DNA of 64,000 nt, taken from contig NC_016818.1 in the NCBI RefSeq assembly GCF_000241955.1, forward strand, positions 4,797,102-4,861,101, given 5' to 3'. A program made the translations under genes and the position numbers. This DNA is from Rahnella aquatilis CIP 78.65 = ATCC 33071. Its GTDB lineage: Bacteria; Pseudomonadota; Gammaproteobacteria; Enterobacterales; Enterobacteriaceae. Within the stretch, counting starts at the first letter, position 1. Each line of letters opens with the position of its first letter. Shown here piece after piece: positions 24,211 through 34,646 of the stretch. The notes under the pieces were generated by a model. It did no database searches, was not told the DNA's origin, and worked only from the letters and a program-made list of their open reading frames with translations.

Positions 24211-24630
24211 TCAGAAGGTTACGCCGGCACACAGAATAACGTTCGCGTAAGGCGAACATTCCCCGCTGCGGATCACAGCCCGACTTTTTTCGGTTTGTGC
24301 TTTGAATGCCTCATGACTGACGTAATCCAAAGCAATGGTATTTCCCTGGTGTTGTTCGAGTTGTGTCAATTGGGTGAGCAACGCTTCATGGAGTTGAGGA
24401 TTTTTAGTGAGGATTTCCTCTGCGAGGATAGCCCGCTCAACCTGCATCTCATGTGTCACTACCTCTAAGACTTGTAAAAAGGTGGGGACTCCCTGGGTTA
24501 GCGCCAGATCGATGCGTTGGCAAGCTGCTGGCACCGGAAGACCGGCATCGCCAATAACCAGCTGATCGGTGTGACCTAACCTGGCAATAACATGTGAGAC
24601 TTCGGCATTTAACAGCGATGACTTCTTCAT
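24211..24630 (-). CDS. rbsD: D-ribose pyranase
   Basis: Interconverts beta-pyranose and beta-furanose forms of ribose so that ribokinase receives its preferred form. It has 139 residues, the family length, with the conserved [16 protein letters not shown] and the C-terminal [15 protein letters not shown]. It is the first gene of rbsDACBKR; an RbsR operator overlaps its leader, ending 13 bases before the start codon. Confidence 0.97.
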   Translation of the reverse strand: MKKSSLLNAEVSHVIARLGHTDQLVIGDAGLPVPAACQRIDLALTQGVPTFLQVLEVVTHEMQVERAILAEEILTKNPQLHEALLTQLTQLEQHQGNTIALDYVSHEAFKAQTEKSRAVIRSGECSPYANVILCAGVTF

Positions 24631-24643
24631 TATGAACTCCTAC

Positions 24644-24659
24644 AGCGAAACGTTTCGCT
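24644..24659. promoter_or_regulatory. RbsR operator O1
   Basis: Perfect palindrome agcgaaacgtttcgct, the LacI/GalR-type operator expected for RbsR, located between the probable -10 and the rbsD ribosome binding site. Confidence 0.88.
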
Positions 24660-24667
24660 CGCTGATG

Positions 24668-24695
24668 AGTTTATAAAGATTAACGGACATGGCAA
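24668..24695 (-). promoter_or_regulatory. Candidate rbs promoter
   Basis: Minus-strand TTGCCA (24690-24695), 16-bp spacer, TAAACT (24668-24673). It lies between the two RbsR operators. A tgatcacaatt segment just upstream could be half of a CRP site. Confidence 0.5.
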
Positions 24696-24724
24696 TGAAG
24701 TTATGGTGGAATTGTGATCAGCAT

Positions 24725-24736
24725 CGAAACGTTTCG
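24725..24736. promoter_or_regulatory. RbsR operator O2
   Basis: A second palindromic core, cgaaacgtttcg, centred 79 bp from O1 and upstream of the candidate promoter. A weaker half-copy (aatcgtttcg) lies at 24772-24781. Paired operators would allow repression by looping. Confidence 0.75.
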
Positions 24737-24800
24737 CTGAAGGATTCAAAAACAGCGGAGGAATTTGAGTTAATCGTTTCGTAAAAGCAGAAGCAGAAAT

Positions 24801-24827
24801 AAAACAGGGTACCCGAAGGTACCCTGT
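24801..24827 (-). terminator. Terminator after kup
   Basis: A 10-bp perfect stem (acagggtacc/ggtaccctgt, loop cgaa) followed on the minus strand by TTTTATTT. Confidence 0.85.
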
Positions 24828-24845
24828 GAGCAGCGGAAATGAGGA

Positions 24846-26714
24846 TCAGATTTCGACCTGCGTGCCGAGTTCAATTACCCGGTTCGGCGGAATTTCAAAC
24901 TGATCCGGCGCACGCAGGGCATTGCGGCTGAGTGCCATAAAGAGTTTTCCCCGGAAGTAGAGATACCACGGACGCTTGGTCAGGATCAGCGATTCATGCG
25001 ACATAAAGAATGACGTTTCCATCATCCGGCACGGCAAGCCTTCCAGACCACAACGGTGGAACACTTCTTCCACATTCGGCGTCTCTTTAAACCCGTAACT
25101 GGCCACAACACGCCAGAACGTCGGCGAAAGCTGCTCGATAGTGACTCGCCGGACGTTATGCACATAAGGCGCATCTTCCGTGCGCAGCGTCAGCAGTACC
25201 ACGCGCTCATGCAATACTTTGTTGTGTTTAAGGTTGTGCAACAACGCAAACGGAATGACGTTGATGGCACGCGACATATACACAGCCGTTCCCGGAACAC
25301 GCACCGGCGGGGATTTCTCCAGAGAGGCGATCATCGCCTCCAGGGAATTCCCGTGCTCGTTCATACGACGCATAAGGCGGAAGCGCTCGCTTTTCCAGGT
25401 GGTCATAACAATGAACATGCACAGACCCAGCGTCAGCGGCAACCAGCCACCGGAGAACAGTTTAGTGGCGTTCGCCGCGAACAGCGGAATATCCATAAAC
25501 AGCAGTCCGATCGCCAAAAGTCCAACCAGGAACGGTTTCCAGTGCCAGTTTTTGAGCGCAACCGTACAGGAAAGAATACTGGTCAGCACCATCGTACCGG
25601 TTACGGCAATACCGTATGCCGCTGCCAGATTACTCGAATGCTCGAAGCTGGCGATAACAATAACTACTGCAAAATACAGCAACCAGTTGATGGCCGGGAT
25701 GTAAATCTGTCCCGCTTCCATTTCTGAGGTGTGGATGATGCGCATCGGTGGTAAATAGCCCAAACGCACAGCCTGACGCGTCAGGGAGAACACACCGGAA
25801 ATAACCGCCTGAGAGGCGATAATGGTGGCGAGCGTTGCCAGAATCAGTAACGGGATTAATGCCCAGTCAGGTGCCAGCAGGAAGAACGGGTTCTTAATCG
25901 ACTCCGGATCTTTGAGCAGCAATGCGCCCTGACCGAAATAGTTTAGCACCAGAGAAGGCAACACCACGGTGAACCAGGCAAGACGGATAGGGAATTTCCC
26001 GAAGTGCCCCATATCGGCATATAACGCTTCAACACCGGTAATCGACAGAACCACCGCGCCAAGTGCCAGGAAGGAAAACGACTTATGCTCAATAAAGAAG
26101 TTAACTGCCCACATCGGGTTCATGGCGCGCAGCACTTCAGGGTTCTGCATGATGCTGTTCACACCGAGAACAGCCAGCGTCAGGAACCACAGCAACATCA
26201 CCGGCGCAAAGAGTTTGCCGACAATACCGGTGCCGTGTTTCTGAATAATGAAAAGCAGCGTCAGGACAGTGATAGAAAGTGGGACGATATAAGGATCGAG
26301 TGAAGGTGCTGCGATTTCGAGACCTTCCATCGCGGAAAGCACTGAAATAGCCGGTGTGATCACCACTTCACCATAGAAGAAACTTCCGCCGATCAGGCCA
26401 AGGATGACCAGAACCGCAGTGGTGCGTGCCGACGTGTTTCTGCCTGCCAGAGACATCAGCGTCAAAATACCGCCTTCGCCTGCATTGTCCGCCCGCATCA
26501 CGTAAGTGAGGTACTTGAGCGAAACAATAAGGATTAACATCCAGAAAATCAGAGAAAGAAAACCAAAAACGACGCTGGGTTCAACGTTAAAACCATAGTG
26601 ACCAGAAAAACACTCTCTCAAGGTATAGAGAGGGCTGGTACCAATGTCGCCATAGACCACACCAATGGCGGCCAGGGTTACTGCTGGGAGTGACCGTTTA
26701 TGTTCAGTGCTCAT
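24846..26714 (-). CDS. kup: Low-affinity potassium uptake protein Kup
   Basis: Inner-membrane K+/H+ symporter of the KUP/HAK/KT family, 622 residues as in E. coli. It has an N-terminal block of about 12 transmembrane segments, starting at [21 protein letters not shown] with the family signature GDIGTSPLY, and a long C-terminal cytoplasmic domain from about residue 440. It is a single-gene unit between the rbs control region and the divergent ravA, with its own terminator. All regions look intact. Confidence 0.97.
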   Translation of the reverse strand: MSTEHKRSLPAVTLAAIGVVYGDIGTSPLYTLRECFSGHYGFNVEPSVVFGFLSLIFWMLILIVSLKYLTYVMRADNAGEGGILTLMSLAGRNTSARTTAVLVILGLIGGSFFYGEVVITPAISVLSAMEGLEIAAPSLDPYIVPLSITVLTLLFIIQKHGTGIVGKLFAPVMLLWFLTLAVLGVNSIMQNPEVLRAMNPMWAVNFFIEHKSFSFLALGAVVLSITGVEALYADMGHFGKFPIRLAWFTVVLPSLVLNYFGQGALLLKDPESIKNPFFLLAPDWALIPLLILATLATIIASQAVISGVFSLTRQAVRLGYLPPMRIIHTSEMEAGQIYIPAINWLLYFAVVIVIASFEHSSNLAAAYGIAVTGTMVLTSILSCTVALKNWHWKPFLVGLLAIGLLFMDIPLFAANATKLFSGGWLPLTLGLCMFIVMTTWKSERFRLMRRMNEHGNSLEAMIASLEKSPPVRVPGTAVYMSRAINVIPFALLHNLKHNKVLHERVVLLTLRTEDAPYVHNVRRVTIEQLSPTFWRVVASYGFKETPNVEEVFHRCGLEGLPCRMMETSFFMSHESLILTKRPWYLYFRGKLFMALSRNALRAPDQFEIPPNRVIELGTQVEI

Positions 26715-26981
26715 ATTTCGTTTCTTTTTTGCTCGAACATCCGTAAGCGATGTGTGCGCTCAGACTAATGATGCCCACTAAAAGGCGCACAGTATGCACG
26801 AATAAATCAGATTGCCTACCCTTAAATGTGCAGTTAAACCGGCGTTCCTATGAACGAGGTCACATTTCAGATAATAGAAAATTTTTAGTAATCAACAAGC
26901 TATAACGATAAAAATAAACGTGGCATATCGTTACCAGCCAGTACACTATTCAATAACTCAATGGAAACCGGAAGAGACAGT
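26715..26981. promoter_or_regulatory. Divergent control region of kup and ravA
   Basis: A 267-bp spacer with no supported ORF. It is AT-rich near ravA (26870-26920). I cannot assign -35/-10 boxes with confidence. The sequence ggaagag before 26982 is the ravA ribosome binding site. Confidence 0.35.
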
Positions 26982-28490
26982 ATGGCGCAATCCCCCCTTC
27001 TGGCAGAACGGATCGCCCGTCTTGCTAACGCATTAGAACATGGCCTGTACGAGCGGCAGGATGCCATAAGACTTTGCCTGCTGGCAGCCCTGTGCGGCGA
27101 AAGCGTTTTTCTGCTCGGCCCGCCGGGCATTGCAAAAAGCCTGATTGCCCGACGCCTGAAATTTGCGTTCCGCCATGCCCGCGCTTTTGAATATCTTATG
27201 ACGCGCTTTTCCACGCCGGAAGAAGTCTTTGGTCCGCTGTCGATTCAGGCCCTGAAAGATGAAGGCCGCTATCTGCGTCTGACCGAAGGTTACTTGCCGG
27301 AAGCTGAAATTGTCTTCCTTGATGAAATCTGGAAGGCAGGCCCGGCCATCCTCAATACGTTGCTGACCGCCATCAACGAACGCCGATTCCGTAATGGAGA
27401 ACGCGAAGAGCCCATTCCTATGCGTCTGCTGGTCAGTGCTTCCAACGAATTACCTGAAGCCGACGGTGGCCTGGAAGCACTCTACGACCGCATGCTGATC
27501 CGTCTGTGGCTGGATAAAGTGCAGGATAAGCAAAATTTCCGCTCACTGCTGACCAGCCGGAACAATGAAAGCGCCAATCCGGTGGCAGAGTCCCTGAGTA
27601 TCAGCGATGAAGAATACCAACAATGGCAGCCGGAGATCGACAAAGTCAATCTTTCAGACAGTTGCTTTGAACTGATCTTCCAGTTGCGTCAGCGCCTTGA
27701 TGCCCTGGATACCGCACCTTATGTTTCTGACCGTCGCTGGAAAAAGGCTCTGCGCCTGTTGCAGGCCTGCGCATTTTTCAGTGGCAGAAAAGCGATCACA
27801 CAGGTGGATCTGATCCTGCTGAAAGACTGTTTATGGCATGATCTCAATACGTATAACCTGTTGCAAACCCAGATTGAGCAACTGATCACCGAACAGGCTT
27901 ATCAGCAGCAGACTCTGTTGATGAAAATCCAGCAGCTAAATCAGCAATGGATGCAACATCAGCAGCAACAGAGCTCGCGTCAGTCAGTCAAACTGGGCAA
28001 GAAAGCCGGCATTTTCAGCCGTAAGCCACAATACAGCCTGCCTGAATCACTCAATACCCCCAACCTGACTTTATTATTGCAAACGCCTTTGCATCTGCAT
28101 GAAATAAAAGTCACACACCTGCTCTTCGAACGCAGCATCCTGGAAGAGTGGCTAAATAAAGGAGGCGTACTGAAAGCCAAACTCAACGGGATTGGTTTTG
28201 TACAAACCGTGGATTTGGAAATCGATGATAAACAGCAAATTCTGGTGCTGGATGTCAGCCGTCAGAGCACACCGCTGACGCTGCCGGGCCACGAACATAT
28301 TGCCGTTCCCGACGAAATGAAAAATACGCTGAGTGACCTGACCGCAAAACTGGCGCAGCAGAGGCATGAATTCAGCCAGCAGCAAAACTGTCTGTTTGTT
28401 CCGGCAGAATGGATGGCAAAAATAGAAGCCAGTCTGCTGCAGGTTGCTGAACAGTTGCGTCATCAGCAACAGACATTCAGCGGTCACTGA
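26982..28490 (+). CDS. ravA: MoxR-type AAA+ ATPase RavA
   Basis: Hexameric AAA+ ATPase that, with ViaA, acts on respiratory complexes and in E. coli binds the lysine decarboxylase LdcI. It has 502 residues (498 in E. coli). Walker A is GPPGIAKS, Walker [12 protein letters not shown], and sensor 1 lies in SASNELPEA. After the ATPase module there is a Gln-rich linker (around 310-340) and the LARA/triple-helical C-terminal region. An in-frame start 7 codons upstream exists, but ATG 26982 with ggaagag matches the family. viaA starts 2 bases after the stop. Confidence 0.96.
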   Translation: MAQSPLLAERIARLANALEHGLYERQDAIRLCLLAALCGESVFLLGPPGIAKSLIARRLKFAFRHARAFEYLMTRFSTPEEVFGPLSIQALKDEGRYLRLTEGYLPEAEIVFLDEIWKAGPAILNTLLTAINERRFRNGEREEPIPMRLLVSASNELPEADGGLEALYDRMLIRLWLDKVQDKQNFRSLLTSRNNESANPVAESLSISDEEYQQWQPEIDKVNLSDSCFELIFQLRQRLDALDTAPYVSDRRWKKALRLLQACAFFSGRKAITQVDLILLKDCLWHDLNTYNLLQTQIEQLITEQAYQQQTLLMKIQQLNQQWMQHQQQQSSRQSVKLGKKAGIFSRKPQYSLPESLNTPNLTLLLQTPLHLHEIKVTHLLFERSILEEWLNKGGVLKAKLNGIGFVQTVDLEIDDKQQILVLDVSRQSTPLTLPGHEHIAVPDEMKNTLSDLTAKLAQQRHEFSQQQNCLFVPAEWMAKIEASLLQVAEQLRHQQQTFSGH

Positions 28491-28492
28491 TC

Positions 28493-29962
28493 ATGTTCAG
28501 TCTGGAGTCCCTGGACCTTCTGCTGGCCATCAGTGAAGCCGAATTGATTGAAGAACTGATCGTTGGCTTGCTGGCAGCGCCTGCACTGACGGTTTTCTTC
28601 GAGAAATTTCCACGTCTCAGGCGTGCACTGACCAAAGATCTCCCCGAATGGAAATTGCGCCTGCGCCAGAGGATCCACGAAACACCTGTTCCTCATGAGC
28701 TGGCGAAAGAGTTCTATCTTTTTCAGCATTGCCAGCAGCTCGACGCCACGACTTTTCAGTCCGGGCTGGCTTCTCTTATCGATGAACTGGTGCAACTCAG
28801 CTCCCCTTTTGCCACTGAAGCCCGCACCCTGCAGGAAAATAATGAAACCTCGCGTACAGCGAAAACCGGCAACAGCTTTCATACCTTATTTCTCCAGCGC
28901 TGGCGCCTGAACCTGACCTTCCAGACGGTGAACGTTCATCATCAGTTACTCGAACAGGAACAGGAGCAGTTGCAGGAAGAATTACTGCAACGCCTGCAAC
29001 TCAGCAGCGAGTTGTCTCCTTTATTAGCCGAGAACGACACAGCCGCCGGGCGTTTATGGGATATGAGTAAAGGGAAGCGTCTGCGGGGTGATATTCAGTC
29101 GCTGGCGCGGTTTGGCGCATTCCTTCAGCAGCAGCCTGAACTGATGCATCTGGCCGAACAACTGGGCCGCAGCCAGACGGTTAAAACCAGTCCGCATGAA
29201 GATGCAAAAATGGAAACGCACCGGCTGATGGTGCGCGAACCCGCGACAGTGCCGGAAGAAGTGAACGGCATTCATCAGAGCGATGATATTTTGCGCCTGA
29301 TGCCAACGGAGCTGGTGACGCTGGGACTGCCTGAGCTTGAATACGAATTTTACCGCCGCTTGCTGGAAAAGCGTCTGATGACATATCGCCTGCAAGGGGA
29401 CGTCTGGCGCGAGAAAGTGGTCAAACGTCCGGTGGTCTATCAGCAACAGGAACCGCAACCGCGCGGGCCTTTTGTCGTCTGCGTCGATACGTCCGGTTCA
29501 ATGGGTGGCTTTAACGAACAGTGCGCCAAAGCATTCTGCCTGGCATTACTGAAGATCGCACTGGCGGATAACCGCCGATGTTACATCATGTTGTTCGCCA
29601 GTGAAGTGATCCATTATGAGCTGACCTCAAATGGCGGCCTCGATCAGGCGCTGCGCTTTCTGGGGCAACATTTTCGCGGCGGTACCGATCTGGCAGCCTG
29701 TCTGAATGCCACACTGGATAAACTCGCTTCTCCGCAGTGGGAGGATGCTGATGCTGTGGTGATCTCGGACTTTATCGCCCAACGGCTGCCAGATGAAGTA
29801 CAAAAGAAAGTCAGGGTGCTGCAACGGGAAAAACATCACCGCTTTCATGCCCTGGCAATGTCACACTATGGCAAGCCCGGCATTCTGCGTATCTTCGATC
29901 ACATCTGGCGCTTTGACACCGGGGTCAAAAGCCGCGTACAGCGACGCTGGCAGAGAAATTAA
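28493..29962 (+). CDS. viaA: VWA-domain protein ViaA
   Basis: Partner of RavA, which stimulates the ATPase; the pair associates with fumarate reductase and Nuo in E. coli. It has 489 residues (483 in E. coli). A long helical N-terminal part precedes the C-terminal von Willebrand A domain, with MIDAS motif DTSGS starting at D332, followed by [10 protein letters not shown] and VVISDFIAQ. asnC follows only 20 bases downstream on the same strand; in E. coli asnA lies between them. Confidence 0.96.
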   Translation: MFSLESLDLLLAISEAELIEELIVGLLAAPALTVFFEKFPRLRRALTKDLPEWKLRLRQRIHETPVPHELAKEFYLFQHCQQLDATTFQSGLASLIDELVQLSSPFATEARTLQENNETSRTAKTGNSFHTLFLQRWRLNLTFQTVNVHHQLLEQEQEQLQEELLQRLQLSSELSPLLAENDTAAGRLWDMSKGKRLRGDIQSLARFGAFLQQQPELMHLAEQLGRSQTVKTSPHEDAKMETHRLMVREPATVPEEVNGIHQSDDILRLMPTELVTLGLPELEYEFYRRLLEKRLMTYRLQGDVWREKVVKRPVVYQQQEPQPRGPFVVCVDTSGSMGGFNEQCAKAFCLALLKIALADNRRCYIMLFASEVIHYELTSNGGLDQALRFLGQHFRGGTDLAACLNATLDKLASPQWEDADAVVISDFIAQRLPDEVQKKVRVLQREKHHRFHALAMSHYGKPGILRIFDHIWRFDTGVKSRVQRRWQRN

Positions 29963-29982
29963 GCCTAAAGGGAAAGATAACC

Positions 29983-30444
29983 ATGACTGAAATTTATCAG
30001 CTCGATGAGCTGGATCGCGGGATCCTCAACGCCCTGATGGATAACGCCCGTACACCTTATGCCGAACTGGCAAAAGTATTCACCGTCAGCCCGGGGACGA
30101 TCCACGTCCGCGTCGAGAAAATGAAACAGGCGGGCATCATTACCGGCGCGCATATCACCGTCAATCCTAAACAACTGGGTTATGACGTATGCTGTTTTAT
30201 TGGCATCATTTTAAAAAGTGCCAAAGACTATCCGTCGGCCCTGAAAAAGCTCGAGAGTATAGAAGAAGTGGTTGAAGCCTATTACACCACCGGGCATTAC
30301 AGTATTTTTATTAAGATCATGTGCCGCTCAATTGATTCCCTTCAGCACGTACTTATCAACAAGATCCAGACGATTGATGAGATCCAGTCAACCGAGACCT
30401 TGATCTCCCTGCAGAACCCCATTACACGCACCATCCAGCCCTGA
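29983..30444 (+). CDS. asnC: Lrp/AsnC-family regulator AsnC
   Basis: Asparagine-responsive regulator that in E. coli activates asnA (asparagine synthetase A) and regulates gidA (mnmG) expression. It has 153 residues, about the E. coli length (152). It has an N-terminal HTH (LDRGILNALMDNARTPYAEL and SPGTIHVRVEKM) and a C-terminal RAM ligand-binding domain (YYTTGHYSIFIKIMCRSID). Its classical target asnA is absent from this locus. It is probably cotranscribed with ravA-viaA, given the 20-base gap. Confidence 0.95.
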   Translation: MTEIYQLDELDRGILNALMDNARTPYAELAKVFTVSPGTIHVRVEKMKQAGIITGAHITVNPKQLGYDVCCFIGIILKSAKDYPSALKKLESIEEVVEAYYTTGHYSIFIKIMCRSIDSLQHVLINKIQTIDEIQSTETLISLQNPITRTIQP

Positions 30445-30465
30445 AGCCAAATTTCTATACCCCTA

Positions 30466-30474
30466 TTATCCACA
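30466..30474 (+). promoter_or_regulatory. DnaA box in the mioC promoter region
   Basis: TTATCCACA, a perfect DnaA box 59 bases before mioC. In E. coli a DnaA box in the mioC promoter represses mioC transcription into oriC. Confidence 0.8.
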
Positions 30475-30532
30475 GGTAGATCCCAGCTCATTCACAGCGT
30501 ACAATAGTCTCCTTTTCTCGGGTGAGAGCATT

Positions 30533-30976
30533 ATGTCTGACATTACCCTGATTAGTGGCAGTACGCTTGGCAGCGCCGAATATGTCGCGGAACACGTGGC
30601 AGAGAAACTGGAAGAAGCCGGTTTTTCCACTCAGTTGTTTCATGGCCCGGAGCTGTATGAAGTCCCGCAGGAAGGGATCTGGCTGGTTGTGTGTTCAACC
30701 CACGGTGCAGGTGAACTGCCCGATAATCTGCAACCTTTTATGGAGCAGCTGGAAGATCAGCAACCGGATCTGTCTAAAGTTCGCTTTGGTGCCTTAGGTT
30801 TAGGCAGCAGTGAATATGACACTTTCTGTGGCGCGATCAGTTCTCTGGATAAGAAACTGACGTCACTCGGGGCAAAAAGGATCGGTGATCGTCTTGAGAT
30901 CGACGTGACCCAATACGAAATTCCTGAAGATCCCGCAGAGGTTTGGGTGATCAACTGGATTAATTTGATCAAATAA
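30533..30976 (+). CDS. mioC: Flavodoxin-like FMN protein MioC
   Basis: Small FMN-binding electron-transfer protein, implicated in E. coli in biotin synthase activity. It has 147 residues, exactly the E. coli length. It has the flavodoxin FMN phosphate loop SGSTLGSAEYVAE at residues 8-20, then STHGAGELPDN and GLGSSEYDTFC. Its transcription would run straight into oriC, as in E. coli. ggtgagag serves as the ribosome binding site. Confidence 0.97.
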   Translation: MSDITLISGSTLGSAEYVAEHVAEKLEEAGFSTQLFHGPELYEVPQEGIWLVVCSTHGAGELPDNLQPFMEQLEDQQPDLSKVRFGALGLGSSEYDTFCGAISSLDKKLTSLGAKRIGDRLEIDVTQYEIPEDPAEVWVINWINLIK

Positions 30977-30989
30977 GTGTAAATTTCAG

Positions 30990-31265
30990 GCGATCAGATG
31001 TGGATAACTAGGCTTAAAAGCAGGGTAAAACCGGTAGTTATCCCTCTAACAACACCTGTACGCTTTTCATGCTGTGCATAACTCTCCATTCTGATCCCAG
31101 CTTATACTGGCCAGGATCACCGATCATTCACAGCATTCGATCCTTCTTAGCATACTGATCTTCATAAACAAAAAAGACTTATGCACAGAGGATCGCGATC
31201 CTAATAGAAGTATTAATAAGAGATCTTTAAATAAAAAAGATCTTCTTTTAATTAGTGAAGATCCC
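30990..31265. other. oriC: Chromosomal replication origin oriC
   Basis: Lies between mioC and mnmG, as in E. coli. DnaA boxes: R4 TGTGGATAA (30999-31007), an R3-like gttatccct (31037-31045), R2 TGTGCATAA (31073-31081), and R1 in opposite orientation TTATGCACA (31179-31187). Twelve GATC Dam sites fall between 30992 and 31263. The AT-rich unwinding element at 31200-31263 contains, on the minus strand, three 13-mers that begin with GATCT (starting at 31263, 31242 and 31225). R1 and R2 carry C/G in the variable position compared with E. coli, still within the TTWTNCACA consensus. Confidence 0.96.
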
Positions 31266-31355
31266 CGGGGACTTGTGGAAGCTCAAAACTTGAGTAGAAT
31301 CCCTCCTCCCAACGCCATACAAAGAAAGTTCGCTTGAACGCCGAGGTGCAGTCGC

Positions 31356-33245
31356 ATGTTTTATCCGGATCAATTTGACGTCATCATCATAGGTGGTGGT
31401 CATGCAGGTACTGAAGCCGCAATGGCTTCTGCACGCATGGGACGTCAGACCTTATTATTAACCCACAATATCGACACGCTGGGACAGATGTCGTGTAACC
31501 CTGCTATTGGCGGGATCGGGAAAGGACATCTGGTTAAAGAAGTGGACGCACTGGGCGGTCTGATGGCAACAGCTATCGATCATGCGGGCATTCAGTTTAG
31601 GATACTAAACGCAAGCAAAGGTCCTGCTGTCAGGGCGACCCGGGCTCAGGCTGACCGCGTACTGTACCGACAGGCCGTCCGTACCGCCCTGGAAAACCAG
31701 CCAAATCTGATGATCTTCCAACAACCTGTGGAAGACCTGATCGTAGAAAACGATCGTGTCGTCGGTGCTGTGACCAAAATGGGGCTGAAATTCCGCGCTA
31801 AAGCGGTTGTACTGACCGTAGGCACCTTCCTTGACGGAAAGATCCACATCGGTCTGGAAAACTACAGCGGTGGCCGTGCTGGCGATCCTCCGGCGATCTC
31901 TTTGTCTCAGAGACTGCGAGAATTACCTTTACGTGTTAACCGCCTTAAAACCGGTACACCACCGCGTATCGATGCACGCACCATTGATTTCAGCGTGCTG
32001 GCACAACAACACGGTGATAATCCGGCACCGGTATTCTCATTCATGGGCAATGTGTCGCAACATCCGCGCCAGATCCCGTGTTACATGACCTATACCAACG
32101 AAAAAACCCATGACGTGATCCGCAATAATCTGGATCGCAGCCCGATGTATGCCGGGATCATCGAAGGGATCGGCCCGCGTTACTGCCCGTCAATCGAAGA
32201 TAAAGTCATGCGTTTTGCCGATCGCAATTCTCATCAGATCTTCCTGGAACCTGAAGGCCTGACCAGCAACGAAGTTTATCCGAACGGGATTTCAACCAGC
32301 CTGCCATTCGATGTGCAGATGCAGATCGTCCGCTCAATGCAGGGGATGGAAAATGCGGTGATCGTTCGCCCTGGTTATGCCATCGAATACGATTTCTTCG
32401 ATCCACGTGATTTAAAACCGACGCTGGAAAGCAAATTTATCGCGGGTCTGTTCTTTGCAGGACAAATTAACGGTACAACGGGTTACGAAGAAGCCGCTGC
32501 ACAGGGCTTACTCGCCGGTCTGAATGCTGCCCGTAGCGCAAGCGAAGAAGAAGGTTGGGCGCCACGTCGCGATCAGGCTTATCTCGGTGTGCTGGTTGAT
32601 GACCTGTGTACGCTTGGCACCAAAGAACCGTACCGCATGTTTACGTCACGTGCTGAATACCGGCTGATGCTGCGTGAAGATAATGCTGATTTACGTCTGA
32701 CAGAAAAAGGCCGTGAGTTAGGTCTGGTTGACGATGCCCGTTGGGCACGTTTCAACGAAAAGCTGGAAATGATCGAGCTGGAACGCCAGCGCCTGCGTGG
32801 TATCTGGGTGAACCCCCATCACGCCCAGGTTGACGAAATCAACGCGCATCTTTCTGCACCGCTGTCTAAAGAAGCCAGTGCGGAAGAGCTGCTGCGCCGC
32901 CCTGAAATGACGTATGAGTTAATCACTCGTCTTTCCCCGTTCGCGCCTTCTGTTCCCGATGTGCAGGCAGCAGAACAGGTAGAAATTCAGATCAAATATG
33001 AAGGTTATATCGCCCGTCAGCAGGAAGAGATCGAAAAACAGCAGCGTAACGAAAACACTGTGCTGCCTGTCGATCTTGATTACCGTCAGGTGAATGGCCT
33101 TTCAAATGAAGTGATCGCTAAACTTAACGATCACAAGCCGACCTCCATTGGCCAGGCATCACGCATCTCCGGTATTACTCCGGCTGCGATATCAATTTTG
33201 CTGATCTGGCTTAAAAAACAAGGTTTGCTGCGACGCAGCGCGTAA
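31356..33245 (+). CDS. mnmG: tRNA uridine-5-carboxymethylaminomethyl modification enzyme MnmG
   Basis: FAD-binding partner of MnmE (also encoded in this window). Together they install the cmnm5 group on wobble U34 of certain tRNAs. It has 629 residues, identical in length to E. coli. The dinucleotide-binding motif is [14 protein letters not shown] (10-23); family signature segments are [15 protein letters not shown] ([11 protein letters not shown]) and [16 protein letters not shown]. The C-terminal helical domain binds MnmE. It is transcribed away from oriC; in E. coli its transcription promotes initiation. Confidence 0.98.
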   Translation: MFYPDQFDVIIIGGGHAGTEAAMASARMGRQTLLLTHNIDTLGQMSCNPAIGGIGKGHLVKEVDALGGLMATAIDHAGIQFRILNASKGPAVRATRAQADRVLYRQAVRTALENQPNLMIFQQPVEDLIVENDRVVGAVTKMGLKFRAKAVVLTVGTFLDGKIHIGLENYSGGRAGDPPAISLSQRLRELPLRVNRLKTGTPPRIDARTIDFSVLAQQHGDNPAPVFSFMGNVSQHPRQIPCYMTYTNEKTHDVIRNNLDRSPMYAGIIEGIGPRYCPSIEDKVMRFADRNSHQIFLEPEGLTSNEVYPNGISTSLPFDVQMQIVRSMQGMENAVIVRPGYAIEYDFFDPRDLKPTLESKFIAGLFFAGQINGTTGYEEAAAQGLLAGLNAARSASEEEGWAPRRDQAYLGVLVDDLCTLGTKEPYRMFTSRAEYRLMLREDNADLRLTEKGRELGLVDDARWARFNEKLEMIELERQRLRGIWVNPHHAQVDEINAHLSAPLSKEASAEELLRRPEMTYELITRLSPFAPSVPDVQAAEQVEIQIKYEGYIARQQEEIEKQQRNENTVLPVDLDYRQVNGLSNEVIAKLNDHKPTSIGQASRISGITPAAISILLIWLKKQGLLRRSA

Positions 33246-33259
33246 ACCACTTCTCTGAT

Positions 33260-33295
33260 GACCGCCCTTTGCATCCCGAAGCGGCGGTCGATTCT
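33260..33295 (+). other. Hairpin between mnmG and rsmG
   Basis: Inverted repeat gaccgcc (33260-33266) and ggcggtc (33283-33289), followed by a moderately T-rich stretch. It could be an attenuator; it is weak as a terminator. Confidence 0.35.
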
Positions 33296-33376
33296 TACTT
33301 TTCCCGTCTTTCTATGTGTTTTATCATTTCTCAACCGGGCTGTTCCCGGCATATCGACTCTGTCTGAGGATTCACT

Positions 33377-33997
33377 GTGCAAAAGAAACTGGACTCGCTG
33401 CTTGCTGCGGCAGGAATAGCGTTACCCGATCAGCAAAAACAGCAACTGATTGGCTATGTTGAACTGCTGCATAAGTGGAACAAAGCCTACAACCTGACGT
33501 CTGTCCGTGACCCGATGCAGATGCTGGTACGCCATATTATGGACAGCATCGTGGTGAATGAGCATTTGCAAGGCAGTCGTTTCATCGACGTAGGCACAGG
33601 CCCGGGGTTACCGGGAATTCCTCTCGCCATTGTCCGCCCTGATTCCCACTTCACGTTGCTGGACAGCCTGGGTAAGCGCGTACGCTTTCTGCGTCAGGTT
33701 CAGCATGAGCTTGGGCTGAAAAATGTTGAGCCGGTACAAAGCCGTGTGGAAGAGTTTGAGGCGCAACCGCCTTTTGATGGCGTGATCAGCCGTGCTTTTG
33801 CCTCAATGCAGGACATGCTTTCGTGGTGTCACCATCTGCCTCAGAAAGGGGAGGGGCGTTTTTATGCCTTAAAGGGTATGCGTCCTGATGATGAACTGGC
33901 CGCGCTGCCGGAAGGTATTACTCTGGAATCAGTCATTAAGCTGCAGGTACCCGAACTTGACGGGGAACGTCATCTGATAATTCTTAGCGCAAACTAA
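33377..33997 (+). CDS. rsmG: 16S rRNA (guanine-527-N7) methyltransferase RsmG
   Basis: SAM-dependent methyltransferase that modifies G527 of 16S rRNA; loss gives low-level streptomycin resistance. It has 206 residues (207 in E. coli). The SAM-binding motif is [17 protein letters not shown], then [12 protein letters not shown] and ISRAFAS. The start is GTG 33377, giving [13 protein letters not shown], which aligns with the family N-terminus. It lies downstream of mnmG as the usual gidA-gidB pair. Confidence 0.97.
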   Translation: MQKKLDSLLAAAGIALPDQQKQQLIGYVELLHKWNKAYNLTSVRDPMQMLVRHIMDSIVVNEHLQGSRFIDVGTGPGLPGIPLAIVRPDSHFTLLDSLGKRVRFLRQVQHELGLKNVEPVQSRVEEFEAQPPFDGVISRAFASMQDMLSWCHHLPQKGEGRFYALKGMRPDDELAALPEGITLESVIKLQVPELDGERHLIILSAN

Positions 33998-34069
33998 AGT
34001 TGCGATTTATCAAAAAATATTTAAAAAATGCATGTGTTAACTTAGTTAAAATGAGCAGGCTAATTATAT

Positions 34070-34101
34070 AGCAGTGACGAGTACTCAAACACTGCTTTTT
34101 T
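34070..34101 (+). terminator. Terminator after rsmG
   Basis: Stem agcagtg/cactgct with a 13-base loop, followed by T6. Confidence 0.65.
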
Positions 34102-34564
34102 ACAGACTGATAGCATTTTTGAGATGTTTTTATTTTAATCCGGCGCGTAATAGTCACTTTTGAAACTGAACGGCTATCAGGTTGATGATATTCAATTTGT
34201 AATGAAAATGTTGTTATTTGTTGGGTTGTTGTGTAAATAAATCGAACCTATTTTTAAATAAGTTTGTTATTCGAGCAATGTTCCATTAACAATTTGATTT
34301 ATATAGCTTTTAAAAGGCCTGATTAGCTAAAGACATTCAAGCTACGCTGGGTATATAAAAGGACTGGCGTTAATTATGTGATCCAGTGCACGCTTCTTTG
34401 TCGGGTGATGAAATAACCGAACCAAAGTAAAAAGGGCAAATTCAGCTATAGTTTGGTTGTCAAAATAGTGATGAAGAGGAAAATTTAAATAATTGTTCAC
34501 CTTTTCGCTACTTATCCATTGAATTCGTTCCTGTGCCCCGTATAATTTGCTCGGTTTTTGCTGC

Positions 34565-34594
34565 TTGACTCAAAACAGTAAAGGCAGTGATATA
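34565..34594 (+). promoter_or_regulatory. Candidate atp operon promoter
   Basis: TTGACT (34565-34570), 18-bp spacer, GATATA (34589-34594), 52 bp before the atpI start codon. Confidence 0.55.
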
Positions 34595-34646
34595 CGGCAT
34601 TCAGTATACCTCCAGCTAGGTACTTGATACGGAGAGAACAAACGTC

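Larger units (their letters stand above)
33998..34646. other. Long AT-rich spacer between rsmG and atpI
   Basis: No ORF over 30 codons with a plausible ribosome binding site is visible. A terminator for rsmG lies at 34070-34101 and a candidate atp promoter at 34565-34594. The middle (34130-34560) is strikingly AT-rich compared with the rest of the window. In E. coli a similarly long spacer precedes atpI, so the gap is normal for this locus, although I see no sequence feature explaining its length. Confidence 0.5.
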
